NCBI RefSeq assembly: GCF_040581485.1
Contig: NC_090130.1
Coordinates: 19,857,918-19,921,917 of the forward strand
Direction of reading: 5' to 3'
DNA from: Linepithema humile
Lineage: Eukaryota; Arthropoda; Insecta; Hymenoptera; Formicidae
Length of the DNA: 64,000 nucleotides
Part shown: piece by piece, positions 30,193 through 42,216 of the stretch
Layout of the letters: each line of letters starts with the position of its first letter
Numbering within the stretch: the first letter of the stretch is position 1
Made by a program: the position numbers and the translations under genes
The notes under the pieces: generated by a model
What the model saw: the letters and a program-made list of their open reading frames with translations, nothing else
Told to the model about the DNA's origin: nothing
The model's database searches: none

Positions 30193-31400
30193 AGAATAAG
30201 ACAAGCCAGAAGCGGTTTTCTCGTGGACTGGCATTAGAAAATTCTTATTCTTGTCTTCAAGCCAGAGGCGGTTTTCTCGTGGACTGGCATTAGAAAATTC
30301 TTATTCTTGTCTTCAAGCCAGAGGCGGTTTTCTCGTGGACTGGCATTAGAAAATTCTTATTCTTGTCTTCAAGCCAGAGGCGATTTCCTCGTGGACTGGC
30401 AATATAGAATAAGACAAGCCAGAGGCGGTTTTTTCGTGGACTGGCAATATAGAATAAGACAAGCCAGAGGCGGTTTTCTCGTGGACTGGCATTAGAAAAT
30501 TCTTATTCTTGTCTTCAAGCCAGAGGCGGTTTTCTCGTGGACTGGCATTAGAAAATTCTTATTCTTGTCTTCAAGCCAGAGGCGATTTCCTCGTGGACTG
30601 GCAATATAGAATAAGACAAGCCAGAGGCGGTTTTCTCGTGGACTGGCAATATAGAATAAGACAAGCCAGAGGCGGTTTTCTCGTGGACTGGCATTAGAAA
30701 ATTCTTATTCTTGTCTTCAAGCCAGAGGCGGTTTTCTCGTGGACTGGCATTAGAACATTCTTATTCTTGTCTTCAAGCTAGAGGCGGTTTTCTCGTGGAC
30801 TGGCATTAGAAAATTCTTATTCTTGTCTTCAAGCCAGAGGCGGCTTTCTTGTAGACTGGCAATATAGAATAAGACAAGCCAGAGGCGATCTAACGTCAGC
30901 TGACAGTTTAGAAAAAAGAGAGCTAAAGGCGATTTATTCGTGAACTGGCAAATTGTAAGAAATATTGTCAGAGGCGATCTATTGTGAGCTGACAATTTTA
31001 AATAAATATAGTCAGAGGCGATCTAACGTCAGCTGACAGTTTAGAAGAAAAAAAGCTAAAGGTGATTTATTCGTGAACTGGCAAATTGTAAGAAATATTG
31101 TCAGAGGCGATCTATCGTGAGCTGACAATTTTTAATAAATATAGCCAGAGGCGATCTAACGTCAGCTGACCGTTTAGAAAAAAGAGAGCTAAAGGCGATT
31201 TATTCGTGGACTGGCAAATTGTAAGAAATATTGTCAGAAATGATCTAACGTCAGCTAACAATTTTTAATAAATATTGTCAGAGGCGATCTAACGTCAGCT
31301 GACCGTTTAGAAAAAAGAGAGCCAAAGACGATTTATTCGTGAACTGGCAGATTTTAAGAAATATTGTCATAGGCGATCTAACGTCAGCTGACAGATTTGA
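30193..31400. repeat. Hairpin-forming minisatellite array
   Basis: About 11 units with a core GCCAGAGGCGG(8 nt)GTGGACTGGC, spaced 56 or 45 bp depending on the linker, then units with GTCAGAGGCGATCTAACGTC..CTGAC alternating with a GCTAAAGGCGATTTATTCGTGA unit. Core ends are complementary (GCCAG/CTGGC or GTCAG/CTGAC). Apparent 62-codon frames (QARGGFLVDWQ) repeat only because the DNA does. Confidence 0.85.
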
Positions 31401-31555
31401 AGAAATACGTATTTATTTTAGTTAGCAATTTACTGCACGTGTGGTCTGTTTATATTTTATTCAGATAATTTATAAGGTCATTTAACCTTTTTTCTCGCAA
31501 TTAAAATTCTAGCGTATGGCTGAATGATGTACATACGAGACAAAATAGACTTATA

Positions 31556-32020
31556 CAAGGTGTCTAATAGATATAAGTTAGATATGATAAAATATTTTAT
31601 TTGAAAAATGTATGTATAATACTATATATCTAATTGGAAAAATATGTTATATGCTTTTCCTAAATTTATTCTTATGTAATTAATACAAAATAAATAAATA
31701 AGTTAATTAATTATTGAATACATACATATACATATTGAATATAGTTATCTTTATTTTGTATTTTATATAACTGAAATTATATATACTTCCATTATTTCAG
31801 TCATTATCATATAAAATACAAAATAAAGATAACTATTTATTGAATATATGTGTATACGTATATATTAATTAATTGATTAATTAGTTATTTAGTATTTACT
31901 ACATAAGGATAAAAATAAGAAAAGTATATGACATTTTTCTTCAGTGATATATATAGTATTATATGTATATTTTTCATTTATTATTTTGTCATATTTAGTT
32001 TGTATTTATTTGACACCTTG
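31556..32020. mobile_element. Mariner-like MITE (CAAGGTGTC ends), TSD TA
   Basis: 465-bp palindrome starting CAAGGTGTCTAATA and ending TTTGACACCTTG, flanked by TA. The inner arms share GTTATCTTTATTTTGTATTT. Ends resemble the CAGGGTGTC element at 36540. Confidence 0.75.
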
Positions 32021-32298
32021 TATACGCTTATGTTTTCTCGGACATTATATTGCAGCCTTGCAACGAAATTTCAGTCGAGGAAACAAGCGCAAGCATCGTT
32101 TGTTTATAAACTTCCGATGACACACGTACACAGATCACACGTCAGTGTAGTGAGTCACCACTACAAACAAATGCGTACACACGGACCTACGCGGCATAGG
32201 TCCGTAGGCTGCGCCGATAATGTCATTTTATTTTTAGTACCATCGAAATGATGGCGCTTTCGCGTCGGAGTTCGCCCGTCACTTCAGCATCCTCTTAA

Positions 32299-32724
32299 AT
32301 GTTCTGATAATAAAGAATTTTAATATATAATATGTATGTTCTTGTAAAATTTTCCAACAGTGTGCATTATGTGTGTTCCTTGAATTATGTGTATAAAACC
32401 AAAACTCGCGGTAGAAAAGTAAAGTATAGCGATAGATTTAGATATTTCGCAAGTATCATGGCAAAATATGTTAAAAAAACAAATTTTGTATACTAAAATA
32501 TTTTTCTTTTATATTATGCCATATATAAATGGTTTTGTTATATTCATAAATATAATGTGCATAATAAATATAATGATTCTCTTTAATTCAAATTATATTT
32601 TAAAATAACTCCTTATAACATATACACATTTCAAGGTTAAACATCTAAAAACATGCAGATATCATATAAAACAATGATCGCAATTGTAACTTATTTTCAT
32701 TTTAAATTTGTTTTATTTTTTAGA
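32299..32724. other. AT-rich interval without recognised features
   Basis: No ORF or inverted repeat noticed. Confidence 0.5.
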
Positions 32725-33330
32725 TGATGAAAATCTGTTAGAAACAATACTTACAAATATTAATACAAATAAACCTTATGTAAAAATAAATTCTGCAAAG
32801 AAATATAAGACTGATATGAAAACTGAAAGCATTAAATTTGAAAAAAACTAATAATTCTAAGAGAGAATGTAATTCTAAGAATCATATCAATGTAGCTGTT
32901 TATTATGGTAAATGTGCATATAATATAAATATTTTTATATAAGTTTCAATTAATATAAACATAATACAAACAACAAAATAGTATAATAACATGTAATATT
33001 TCTAGGTAATACTAGTGCAAATGGTAAACTGTGGTAATATGAATGAAATTAACAATAAGGCTGCTATTTCTACTAAAAGTCATGATTATGGGAAAAATAT
33101 TGATAAGTCTACATTATCAGATAAAAGAAATGATAAGAACATTGAAATTAATATCGAATTCTCAGAAATTGATTGTCAAAAGGAAATGATTATTTTTACT
33201 ACCTCTACTAGTACGAACACACACACATATTTATTTACAACTTCTGAAGTGCGAAATTTAATAAATGTTGTAATAAAATGTAGTATATTTTTTCAGGAGA
33301 TGCTAATGAAACAGGTAACTGTTTAATTCG
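32725..33330 (+). pseudogene. Exon-like repeat unit, copy 1
   Basis: After an acceptor-like TATTTTTTAG a frame of about 42 codons (DDENLLETILTNINTNKP) ends at TAA. A second segment after TTTCTAG reads NMNEINNKAAIST...FSEIDCQKEMIIF. Matching segments recur in rotated order at 35230-35660, so a tandem array of exon-like units was disrupted by MITEs. Family unknown; frames are broken, so probably a decayed gene. Confidence 0.45.
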
Positions 33331-33436
33331 AATAAATTTTTAGTTATTTATAATACTAAATATAATACTGAGTTGCACTTAATTTTTAAAAATATTTTTT
33401 ACTATTTATTTGTTATTATTTATTTTATATTATAAC

Positions 33437-34018
33437 CAGGGTCGGACTGGAACACCAGGGCCCATCGAGAAAATTTGTAAAAAGGGCCCCCACTCTAAAG
33501 CGCCGCAGCAAAAAATTTTTTTAGTTCAAGGTCAAACGTGTTTTAATGAAATTTGGAGATATTTTGTCTTTTAATTTATTTGTTGTTGTTTTTATTGTAA
33601 ATTTTTTTGTATTGTAGTAAAGGTAGCATACGTAAAATAAATAACCATGTATAGTGCATGTATTTTATTTAATAATAAAATAATATTTCTTTGGCTTTTA
33701 GTAAATATTCTTTTATAAATTGTCAGTTGCCATAACCTTTCAGACGAATTATAAAAAAAAATGAAAGGAGAACACGAAAGACAGTGACGCACTACAGATA
33801 GTTGACTAACGCTAACTCGTGCTCAGCGCTATCTTGGTTAGAGAAGGAAAGCACGTCGTTATTCAACTGTCGCAGTCTGATAATTTAGAATTTAGATTAT
33901 TAATTTCTTGCATAAAAAATTTTTAAAAAAAATTTGGATTTGGGGGCCACTGGGGTCCCCAAAAACATGGGGCCCCCCGAGAAATTTCTCGGTATCTTTC
34001 CTGTCCAGTCCGCCTCTG
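33437..34018. mobile_element. hAT MITE, TSD ATTATAAC
   Basis: 582 bp; ends CAGGGTCGGACTGGA and TCCAGTCCGCCTCTG; the perfect 8-bp duplication ATTATAAC is at 33429-33436 and 34019-34026. The CAGGGGCGGACTGG-like terminus is typical of hAT elements. No ORF. Confidence 0.9.
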
Positions 34019-34290
34019 ATTATAACATTTATTATATTAATCTGATACAATAGAAATTGAACTCAATTATAGATTGAATGTTAATATTTTTATTGCTAGA
34101 AATTTCGATAAGATTTGGAGATTCAAAAGAGGTAGGAGTTGTAAGAACGAAAGTAGGAATTGTATGTTTAACATCAATAAAAATAAGTGTTTTCTAGGAC
34201 AACAAGATTAAAGAATGGCCAAAAGAAGACATAACACTTTCAAGATAGAACTTGTAGGTCAAGGAACATTATTAGAGGCACAAATAACTA

Positions 34291-35186
34291 AGGCACTAGA
34301 TATGTAGGTATTCTCATCCGCCATTTTGGTTCCTACTAGATGGAGAATTATAGCGTATATAGTATAGTATAGCGTACATGTGTAATGGCCGGTTTATGCT
34401 TCGGTCTTAATCTTAATCTTAAGAGTTGATAACGTAGAATGCCATAAGGGCGTTTATACTTCCCTAGTCTTAATCTTAGTTTTAATCTTAATCTTGGAAA
34501 GATCCCATCTTTTAACTTTAGTCCCTAATGTCCTAAGGCCGGGCCAATGAGGTAAGTCTGACGTCCGACGCAGCACGAAACCGCGCGAAATAATGGTTTT
34601 CGATCCGTGTATATTTAAAAAATTGTTCCTGATCGTATTCAATATTCAGCATATCTTTCATTAAAGAAAAGAAATGACCAGTTTCGTGTCTTTTTCGATT
34701 CAGTGGCCGAACAGCGTATCTCCGTTGTTTTCTTTTATTTTTTTTTTAATTTCTTAATAATACACATGCTGCATAGGCACTTGATAACAAAAGTGCCATT
34801 CCAAACATTAAAGTTTTTTGCCGCTGACAATTCATTTTAACATTCACTATAATTTGCAGCACCGGGATCTATTACAATTTGTGGTTAGGTTAGGTTAGGT
34901 TTTGTTACATTTGCACATGCGTAGTCCGAATTTCCAGGGAAGCATAAACGAGTCCTTAAGATTAAGTTAAGACTAAGACTAAGATTAAGATTAAGACCAA
35001 AGCATAAACCAGCCATAACACGTCAATTATTAAAAATGATTCAGGACTTTTTTCGACTCATTTTTTGGCAAGGAATAACGCTATGTACTTAGTGGGCAGT
35101 CTTTAAGTGTCACCCTGTATACGCTATAATTCTCCATCTAATAGGAACCAAAATGGCGGATGAGAATACCTACATATCTAGTGCCT
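34291..35186. mobile_element. Mariner-like MITE (AGGCACTAGA ends), TSD TA
   Basis: TIRs of about 70 bp (AGGCACTAGATATGTAGGTA, then ATGGAGAATTATAGCGTATA) flanked by TA at 34289-34290 and 35187-35188. Interrupted by the MITE at 34386-35015. Confidence 0.85.
34386..35015. mobile_element. Harbinger-like MITE (TGGCCGGTTTATGC ends), TSD TAA
   Basis: 630 bp, TIR TGGCCGGTTTATGCTTCGG/TGGCTGGTTTATGCTTTGG followed by CTTAATCTTAATC repeats; TAA at 34383-34385 and 35016-35018. Contains three TTAGG telomere-like units (34882-34900). Nested in 34291-35186. Confidence 0.85.
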
Positions 35187-35229
35187 TAAAATAACCATGT
35201 ATGAGGTTTATAGTAGGTTTTAAATTTCG

Positions 35230-35660
35230 ACTCGGGTAATGTTATGTTCTCAGAAACTGATTGTCAGAAGGAAATGACAGTTTTTATCTCCACTAAGAAT
35301 ATTATTATTTACGAAAACTTCTCAATTGCGAAATTTGGTAAATGTTTTGATCAAATTTAATTTATTAATTCAGGAAATATTAACGAGACCGATACTTGTG
35401 AGGGTGCAATGCAAATGAAAAGTCTGATAATTCTAAAAGACAATGTAATTCTATGAATCATATTGATATAGCTGTGTCTTATGATAAATATACATACAAA
35501 TATTTTCATACAAGTTTCAATTATTATAAACATAAATAATAAATATAAATAGTATATAATAACTTGTAATATATATTTCTAGGTAATACTAGTGCCATGG
35601 TAAGCTGTGATAATATGACTGAAATTTACAATGAGACTACTAAACGTATGTTGTCCGAAA
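35230..35660 (+). pseudogene. Exon-like repeat unit, copy 2
   Basis: Contains CTCAGAAACTGATTGTCAGA, then a segment like 32847-32910, then CTAGGTAATACTAGTGCCATGG like 33003. Same building blocks as copy 1 in rotated order; no intact frame. Confidence 0.45.
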
Positions 35661-36537
35661 CTAACTTTCTACTATATTACATTACAAAAATACAAAATTT
35701 TAAATAGTATAAGAAGTATACGTTAAAACTTTGTATATTTAAAACTTAGTCGATTTGAAATATTTTACAAGTGTTCTTTTTGAATTATTTTCTATACCAC
35801 TACTATTTTGTGTTAACATAAATTGAGCACAAAACAAATGTATATTTTCTTGTTTCTCGTTTAACAAGTACGTAAAATAATAATTTTTAGTAACAGTTTA
35901 TGAATATAATACAGACAGAATCATAAATGTTTTTGGAACTATCAGCTATTACAAGTAATGCGCATTGCTTCTACTACTCTTATAATATATGGTTTGTCAT
36001 AAAATAGACTAATTGTGGAAATTTCAAGTGTTCTGGAATAACCTATTACCTATTACTAATGAATATGCAAAATCGACGGAAATTGGGTGTTTTATTATTT
36101 ATTGTAATAAACATATAAAATATTTATATAAACAATAGTATTACAAACAATTTCTCATCAAAATAAAAAAATTTAGTTTTGTTTGTTTCAAAATAGGCCT
36201 TTTAAGGTTTAGTTTAACTGTCACTTCACTATATAAACTGTAATATAAATAAACTTGCTTTTATTTACATAAAGTTATTTAATCAACCTAATTCCTAAAA
36301 TCTTAGTTTTTCTTACCCATATACATTATCAAGATTTAAAACGTTAATACATAGAGAAAAATTGTAACATTTATTAGAAACTTTGATTTTATGATAGAAA
36401 TGCTTGTAGTATTTATGTTAGATTTTAAGGAAGAATAACAAAGTAGTTTTTATTTTTATTAACGTGTTCTATTATTTATCTTATCAAAGAAAGTTGAGAT
36501 TACTACAAGCATTTCTGTCATAAATGTACCTCACATA
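35661..36537. other. AT-rich interval
   Basis: An imperfect inverted pair (ATAGAAATGCTTGTAGTA near 36398 and TACTACAAGCATTTCTGTC near 36502) suggests a decayed short MITE. Nothing else recognised. Confidence 0.45.
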
Positions 36538-36539
36538 TA

Positions 36540-37000
36540 CAGGGTGTCTGGCAATAATCGCCCCACCGGTCATATACAGGTAGAGGAGGTCAAATCGAGT
36601 AGAAAAGTCCTTTACCATTTTTTGATTTTTGTAATAAGTACTAAGTAATTAACGAAAAAAGATTGGTGAATCCGTGCAAGTAAAGCGCGCGCAGCGAGAA
36701 GGACATCCCACTGCTATGCAATCACTAGGCGCGCGATGAAGCGTTGGGAGGAGCGCTCTACAAATGACAATGGCAACATACGAGCGGCGCGTAACGCTAG
36801 ATCCTTGTGTCCTAGTGATCGCGTAGCAGTGGGACGTCCTTCTCACCGCGCGCGCTTTACTCGCGCGGATTCGCCGATCTTTTTTCGTTAATTACTCAGT
36901 ACTTATTATGAAAATTAAAAAATGGTAAAGGACTTTTCTACTCGATTTGACCTCCTCTACCTGTATATGACCGGTGGGGCGATTATTGCCAGACACCCTG
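36540..37000. mobile_element. Mariner-like MITE (CAGGGTGTCTGGC ends), TSD TA
   Basis: 461 bp with long, nearly perfect arms (GCAATAATCGCCCCACCGGT, TAGAGGAGGTCAAATCGAGT) that pair over more than 200 bp; TA at 36538-36539 and 37001-37002. The centre is GC-rich (GCGCGCGCAGCG). Confidence 0.9.
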
Positions 37001-37047
37001 TATAGGGAAGCAAATAAAAATAAGCTTCTTTAAAGACATTTTGTCGT

Positions 37048-38058
37048 GTGTAACTCGCACAAAACAACAATAAATTCCTCGTGTTTTGTTATTTTTTCCA
37101 CATTATCGCCATATCTAACCGAAGAAGTTGAGTTATGTCTGCAAAAAGCACATTGTAATCATATAATTTTATTGTAAAATCTATAGGCATCCTAAAACCT
37201 GTCTCTCCATAGGATTTATGATGGCCATTAGACTTTATAATGGAATGAATTTTTATTGCGATATATTTTTTCGCTGACATAACCGAATTTCTTTGGTTAG
37301 ATACGGTAGCAATGAGGAAAAAAATAACAAAACGCGAAAAATATATGCAAAAATATTTAATATTTAATAATATAATTAAATATTTTAATATTTATTGTTA
37401 AGAAATAAAAAAAAAGGTTACCTTTTATGAAAAATATCTCCAAAGCACGATGACGAAACGACTGACCACGGCGGAAGAGATAGGCGGCGCCTATTAAGCC
37501 CGTGTCACACTACGCATTGGATGCGATCGGATTATCATTGCGGATCGGAATTCAGCCAATCAAGGCGAAGCAGCATGTTGTTTGATGTGAAACAGGTGCT
37601 TAATAGGCGCCGCCTATCTCTTCCACCGTAGTCAGCCGTTTCTTCGTCGTGCTTTGGAGATATTTTTCATAAAAGGTAACTTTTTTTTCTTACTTCTTAA
37701 TATAAATATTAAAATATTTAATTAGATTATTAAATATTAAATATTTTTGCACATATTTTTCGCGTTTTGTTATTTTTTCCTTATTGCTACCGTATTTAAC
37801 CAAAGAAATTCGGTTATGTCAGCGAAAAAATATATCGCAATAAAAATTCATTCTATTATAAAGTCTAATGGCCATCATAAATCCTATGAGGAGACAGGTT
37901 TTAGGATGCCTATAGATTTTACAATAAAATTATATGATTGCAATGTGCTTTTTACAGACATAACTCAACCTCTTCGGTTAAATGCGACAACAATGGAAAA
38001 AATAACAAAACGCGAGGAATTTATTGTTGTTTTGTGGGAATTTCACACAGCAAAATTT
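37048..38058. repeat. 1-kb inverted repeat, two ~455-bp arms
   Basis: Left arm 37048-37499, right arm 37598-38058, about 98-bp spacer. Arms match closely (TAGGCGGCGCCTATTAAG at the inner ends, AACAACAATAAATTCCTCG at the outer). Each arm carries the same small ORF reading outward. No terminal motif or TSD identified. Confidence 0.85.
37089..37280 (-). pseudogene. Small ORF in left arm, frameshifted copy
   Basis: ATG at the complement of 37278-37280. The first ~57 residues match the right-arm ORF (MSAKKYIAIKIHSIIKSNGH). One extra base near the end brings an early stop, giving 63 aa instead of 82. Family unknown. Confidence 0.4.
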
Positions 38059-38064
38059 TTTTGA
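37816..38064 (+). CDS. Small ORF in right arm (82 aa)
   Basis: ATG at 37816, stop at 38062-38064. Lys/Ile-rich, with HHKSYEETGFRMPIDFTIKLYD in the middle. Several differences from the left-arm copy are conservative or third-position. No domain recognised. It may be the remnant of an element's gene or host exon captured before the inversion. Confidence 0.35.
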   Translation: MSAKKYIAIKIHSIIKSNGHHKSYEETGFRMPIDFTIKLYDCNVLFTDITQPLRLNATTMEKITKREEFIVVLWEFHTAKFF

Positions 38065-38815
38065 AAAAGCTTATTTTTACTTATTGCTTTCCTATGAGTT
38101 ACGGTTTAATTTTCCAAAGCTAGTTCTCCTTCAATGATACATAACTTTACATAATCTACTGTTGTATATAGGAATCAATTTGTGTGCAATAAGTGAAAGT
38201 GTACTCCATATTTTCAAGATTGATGAAAGTAAGGCAATGCCGCCTATCTACAAGGATGATAGAATAAAGTACATTCGAGGAAGCTGCAATTCTAATCATA
38301 TTGAAAGGCAGGAAATAATATCTGCTTGATACAAGTCTTTCTTTCGGTGACCGCATTTTTATCTAGGTTTATTGACAGATACCTACAGTAAGTGTTGCAT
38401 TAGTAATTTGTAAACTTCAATTTACATCATCATATTCTTATCTTTAAACTTTTTAATAATTATTATGTTGTGTTCAATATATAATAGTTATTTTGTAGTT
38501 AACTGTTTAATAAGGATATTTTACTTTTCAGCTGAAAATCAATTGTTGAACAAGATGACTGTCCAAGTCTGTTGGTTACATTAGATAACATAAAGAGTGT
38601 CCTAATATTTCTGCTAACTCAAATTAGAAACACATTGTACAAAGCAATCAAGTTGCACAATCCTAGCATCAATAGTTAAAAGCTATAATATTATGAATAA
38701 GCGCGCGCACACTTGTATTGTTTCTAGATATCGAGAAATTTTAAGTATATCTCTGCTTGCTTGTGGTTGCCTATAGTGCTCCTTATGTATTTTATCCGCA
38801 TGACTCATAAACGTT
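38065..38815. other. Interval without recognised genes
   Basis: Only short frames. At 38830-38865 the 11-bp unit CAGTATCATTC repeats about three times next to the Harbinger insertion. Confidence 0.5.
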
Positions 38816-39303
38816 GCAAGATCCGAAACTTCAGTATCATTCAGTATCATTCAGTATCATTCAGATTGAACTGAATACAATGGCCGCGTTCAGCAGAACT
38901 CAGTGCTACACTAGCACATCATGCTGCACTTCTAACAGTTGAAAAGTTCTGCCGAACGCTCTTAACAACGTTATAAGCGTAACGTGTTGGTAAGTGTAAT
39001 TTTAATATACAATTATAATTGTTAAAAATAATTCCGTTAAATAGAAAAGATATTACACTTATTATTATCGCAAGTAGCATTATTTGTATTTATTATAGGT
39101 AAATATTTTAATATTTTAATCATACGAAATATTATTCTAACCTATACTATTTAGTAATGCAACACAAATCGCTGAATGAAAAATGTAGCTTTTTTCGAAT
39201 ATTCTGCTGAACGGCTACAAATTTGCAACTTGTTTACTAAGCATTTGTCATTTTTTCCAGCAAACTCAAAGTACGCTTCGAAGTAAGCATAACGTGTTTC
39301 ACA

Positions 39304-40467
39304 ATGGACAAAGAGGAAGAAAAATTATACATCTATAACAATATTTTGTATAATGTTATTACAACATGTGATGTGCACGATAAATTGAAAACTGGTATGT
39401 AAAATAACAACAATTTTTTTTAAGTATTTTATATAAAAACATAAAATTTTTTTAATTGGCGAAAGAAATTATTAGAGAAAAATGTGCTGTATGCTATATG
39501 TAAAAATTTATGCTTTATATATACATATATATACATATACATGAATTTAATGTACATATATTTAAAAATATATATATACTTGTATTCCAGATCCAAATTT
39601 TTTTAATACATATTTTATGGAAAATGCAGCAACGCATGAAGCAATCTGCATGAAAGAAGAAGAGAAAGGTACGTATTTGCATGAATTGACTTTTATTTTA
39701 TGTAAAATATAATAATTAAATTTTTTATATATGTGTCTATATGTCTTTAAATATTTTCCAATTATATGAAATATTTGTTATAGAAAATAAACCTGAAAAT
39801 TTTACATGGACAAGACAAAATACAAAACTGCTTTTACAAAAATATTTTGAAAGAAAAGATATGTTTCGTAACCCAAAATTAAAAAAGAAATTATTATGGA
39901 TGGAGATTGTAAACGAATTTAAATTAAAAAATTATAATAATGTTTAATTAATAATGTTACTGAAGATATATTGGATCGCAAAATGCGAAATTTAAAGCAA
40001 TCATATAGAAGTTTAAAAGATAATAACAAGAAAAGCAGTACAGGACGTGGAACGATTAGTTGGGAATGGTATGAAACTATGGAGGACATTTTTAGAGAAG
40101 ATAAAACAATAAATATAGATGCAACGATTTCTTCTATGACATATCCTGAAAAGAAAAAAAATATTAAACAGCAGGCCACTTCTTCCATTTCATCAACCAA
40201 ATGTGAAATAAAACATATAAATTCAACTTCAAGAAGCTCAACTTCAACAATTTCAGATTCTGAAATACTGGAGAACTTCACAGAAAATGATTCTTCTACT
40301 GAGTGAGTAAAAATTTTTTAAAAATTTAATTTTGTAATTTTTTAATTAAGAAAAAGTATATAGTGTATAGTATAAGTATATAGTATAAATATGTATATAA
40401 ATCTTTTCACAAACCGTTTTGTCTTGGAAATATATATATAGATAATATTCATCTTATACGCGCGCGC

Positions 40468-40518
<51 letters not shown>

Positions 40519-40830
40519 CACAATTAAAATTTAAGTATACAAATATAATAAATTAAACAGATTGTAATCCGTAATATTTATTTATCTTGCAGTCCACTTT
40601 CAAATGCAAGTTTTTCGACTGATATTCAACTTCCAAAGGATATTAAAAAAAAAAAAGCTGCAAAAGCAAAAAACCTATATTACATGCGAAAAAAAGAATT
40701 TGAGTCAAATGAAAAAAGAGAGGAGACACTAAGTGGTATAAAACAAGCATTAGAGGATCTTCATGGCCTTCAAAAAGAAAGAAACAAAATGTTTGAAAAA
40801 ATGCTTCTAACTTTAACAGAAAAAAAATAA
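39304..40830 (+). pseudogene. Myb/SANT-like protein of the outer Harbinger, frameshifted
   Basis: Exons 39304-39394, about 39592-39669, 39784-40302 and 40593-40830, all with GT-AG borders. The DNA-binding trihelix-like domain (FTWTRQNTKLLLQKY, LLWMEIVNEF, DILDRKMRNLKQSYRSLKDNN) is interrupted at about 39940-39957 by a small insertion that creates TAA and shifts frame. The last exon is a Lys/Glu-rich coiled coil. In PIF/Harbinger elements this partner protein helps bring the transposase to the nucleus and element ends. Confidence 0.7.
40460..40520. repeat. (CG)n(TG)n(CG)n alternating tract
   Basis: About 60 bp of uninterrupted purine-pyrimidine alternation: CGCGCGCG, about 20 TG units, then CGCGCGCA. 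Strong Z-DNA potential, within the last intron of the Myb/SANT gene. Confidence 0.9.
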
Positions 40831-42216
40831 TTTTTTGTAATAAAAGATTTTTTTTACTACAATTAGATAACATACAATAAGTGATTAATAATAAATAATA
40901 ATTTTCTTTTGTTTTTGTTGTATGAAAAAATATTTGTTTTTTATATATTTTCTTATATAGTTATAATAGTTATAATAGTTATATCAACATGTGTTCATTT
41001 GAAGCATTTTTTAAATTAATATTTTATGTTCAAGAACAATAAGTATTAGACAAACAGTTTAAAAATACGTATGTCTGTGATTCAAATTTTTTTGCTGTGA
41101 TTAAAAGCAATTTCTTACTGTAAAAGCAGTAAGTGTTTTATAATTATAATTTTATGTTGTGTGTTATAATAAGGTTATAGTTATTATAAATTTGTTAGTA
41201 GTATGGTTCTTATAAGTTTAACAATATTTTTTTTTTTTTAAATGCTTCTCAGATGAGAGTAGTGCTGCTATTGAAACAGCGTGCCCTCAGTTCTGCCTTC
41301 AAACTACAGTATATGGTTTCTTGAACTAAGAATTTAAAAATAAGATTGTTATAGATTAAAAATAAGTTTAAAAACAAGATTAAGTTATGTAAGCAATAAT
41401 GTTTATTTTTGCAAGCAAAACAAATGTATGAAAATATAATAAAACTAAATTATTAAAGCCAATGATGTTTCAAATTATAAAAAGTTTATTTTTCTTATAA
41501 ATTTATAAGCTTAAGCTTCATAAAGAAATAATATATGTATTTTTTATATTAAGAATATAATAAAATTATTTAAGCAATTATAATTGTTGGACAATCTGTC
41601 TGCGCTTTTCAGCAGCTTCAAAATTTTCTTCATCTATCATATTATCATCTACAAGTCCTTCCATATCTGCATCGATCATATAATTTTCTTCTTCTATAAA
41701 TAATCTATCACCATTAATAATAAAATTATGTAACACACAAGCTGCCGCGATCATATTATTACCTAATTCAAAGTCGGAAATATCTAAATATTTTAATCTT
41801 CTAAATTTTACTTTTAACAATCCAAAAGCTGTTTCAATAATAGATCTTATTGAGCTTAGTTTTGTATTGTATGAAATCTGAGAACGTGTTAAGTGTCCAT
41901 TATCTTTGAACGGTGTCATTAGATTGCATAGCAGAGGATAAGCTGTATCTCCAATTAAGGGCCGGTTGTTCCAATTTCTTGGTAAATTTACCTATCAATT
42001 ATCTATTAGGTAAATATCAGAAAGTGTTGTTCCATTTGTTGGTAAGATTTACCTACGGGTTAAATTGTTATTACCAAAAGGTAATTTTACTCGGTACTCA
42101 AACCACCGAGTAAAGTCTCTGTTAGTAGGTAGAGTGATGATTTTAGGTTATGTTTTACGTATTGCTTTATGATTACATATTGGGAATATTACGTCCTGTG
42201 TGTTTCACTTACGAAA

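Larger units (their letters stand above)
26781..32294. mobile_element. 5.5-kb TTAA-flanked composite element
   Basis: An exact 14-bp inverted repeat GAGGATGCTGAAGT at both ends is flanked by TTAA at 26777-26780 and 32295-32298, as in piggyBac-type insertions. Inside are a second inverted pair (about 27440-27800 and 29826-30190), an AT-rich tandem region, a hairpin minisatellite and nested MITEs. No transposase found, so it is non-autonomous if real. The ends are short, so chance is not excluded. Confidence 0.5.

Noticed and set aside
30307..30697. Two similar 62-codon ORFs
   Set aside because: They arise because the minisatellite unit happens to be open in one frame.
30193..31400. CRISPR-like array
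   Set aside because: Spacing alternates and the linkers are themselves repeated, not unique spacers; the context is a eukaryotic genome.
34882..34900. Telomere-derived sequence
   Set aside because: Only three TTAGG units inside a MITE; too short to indicate a telomere or interstitial array.
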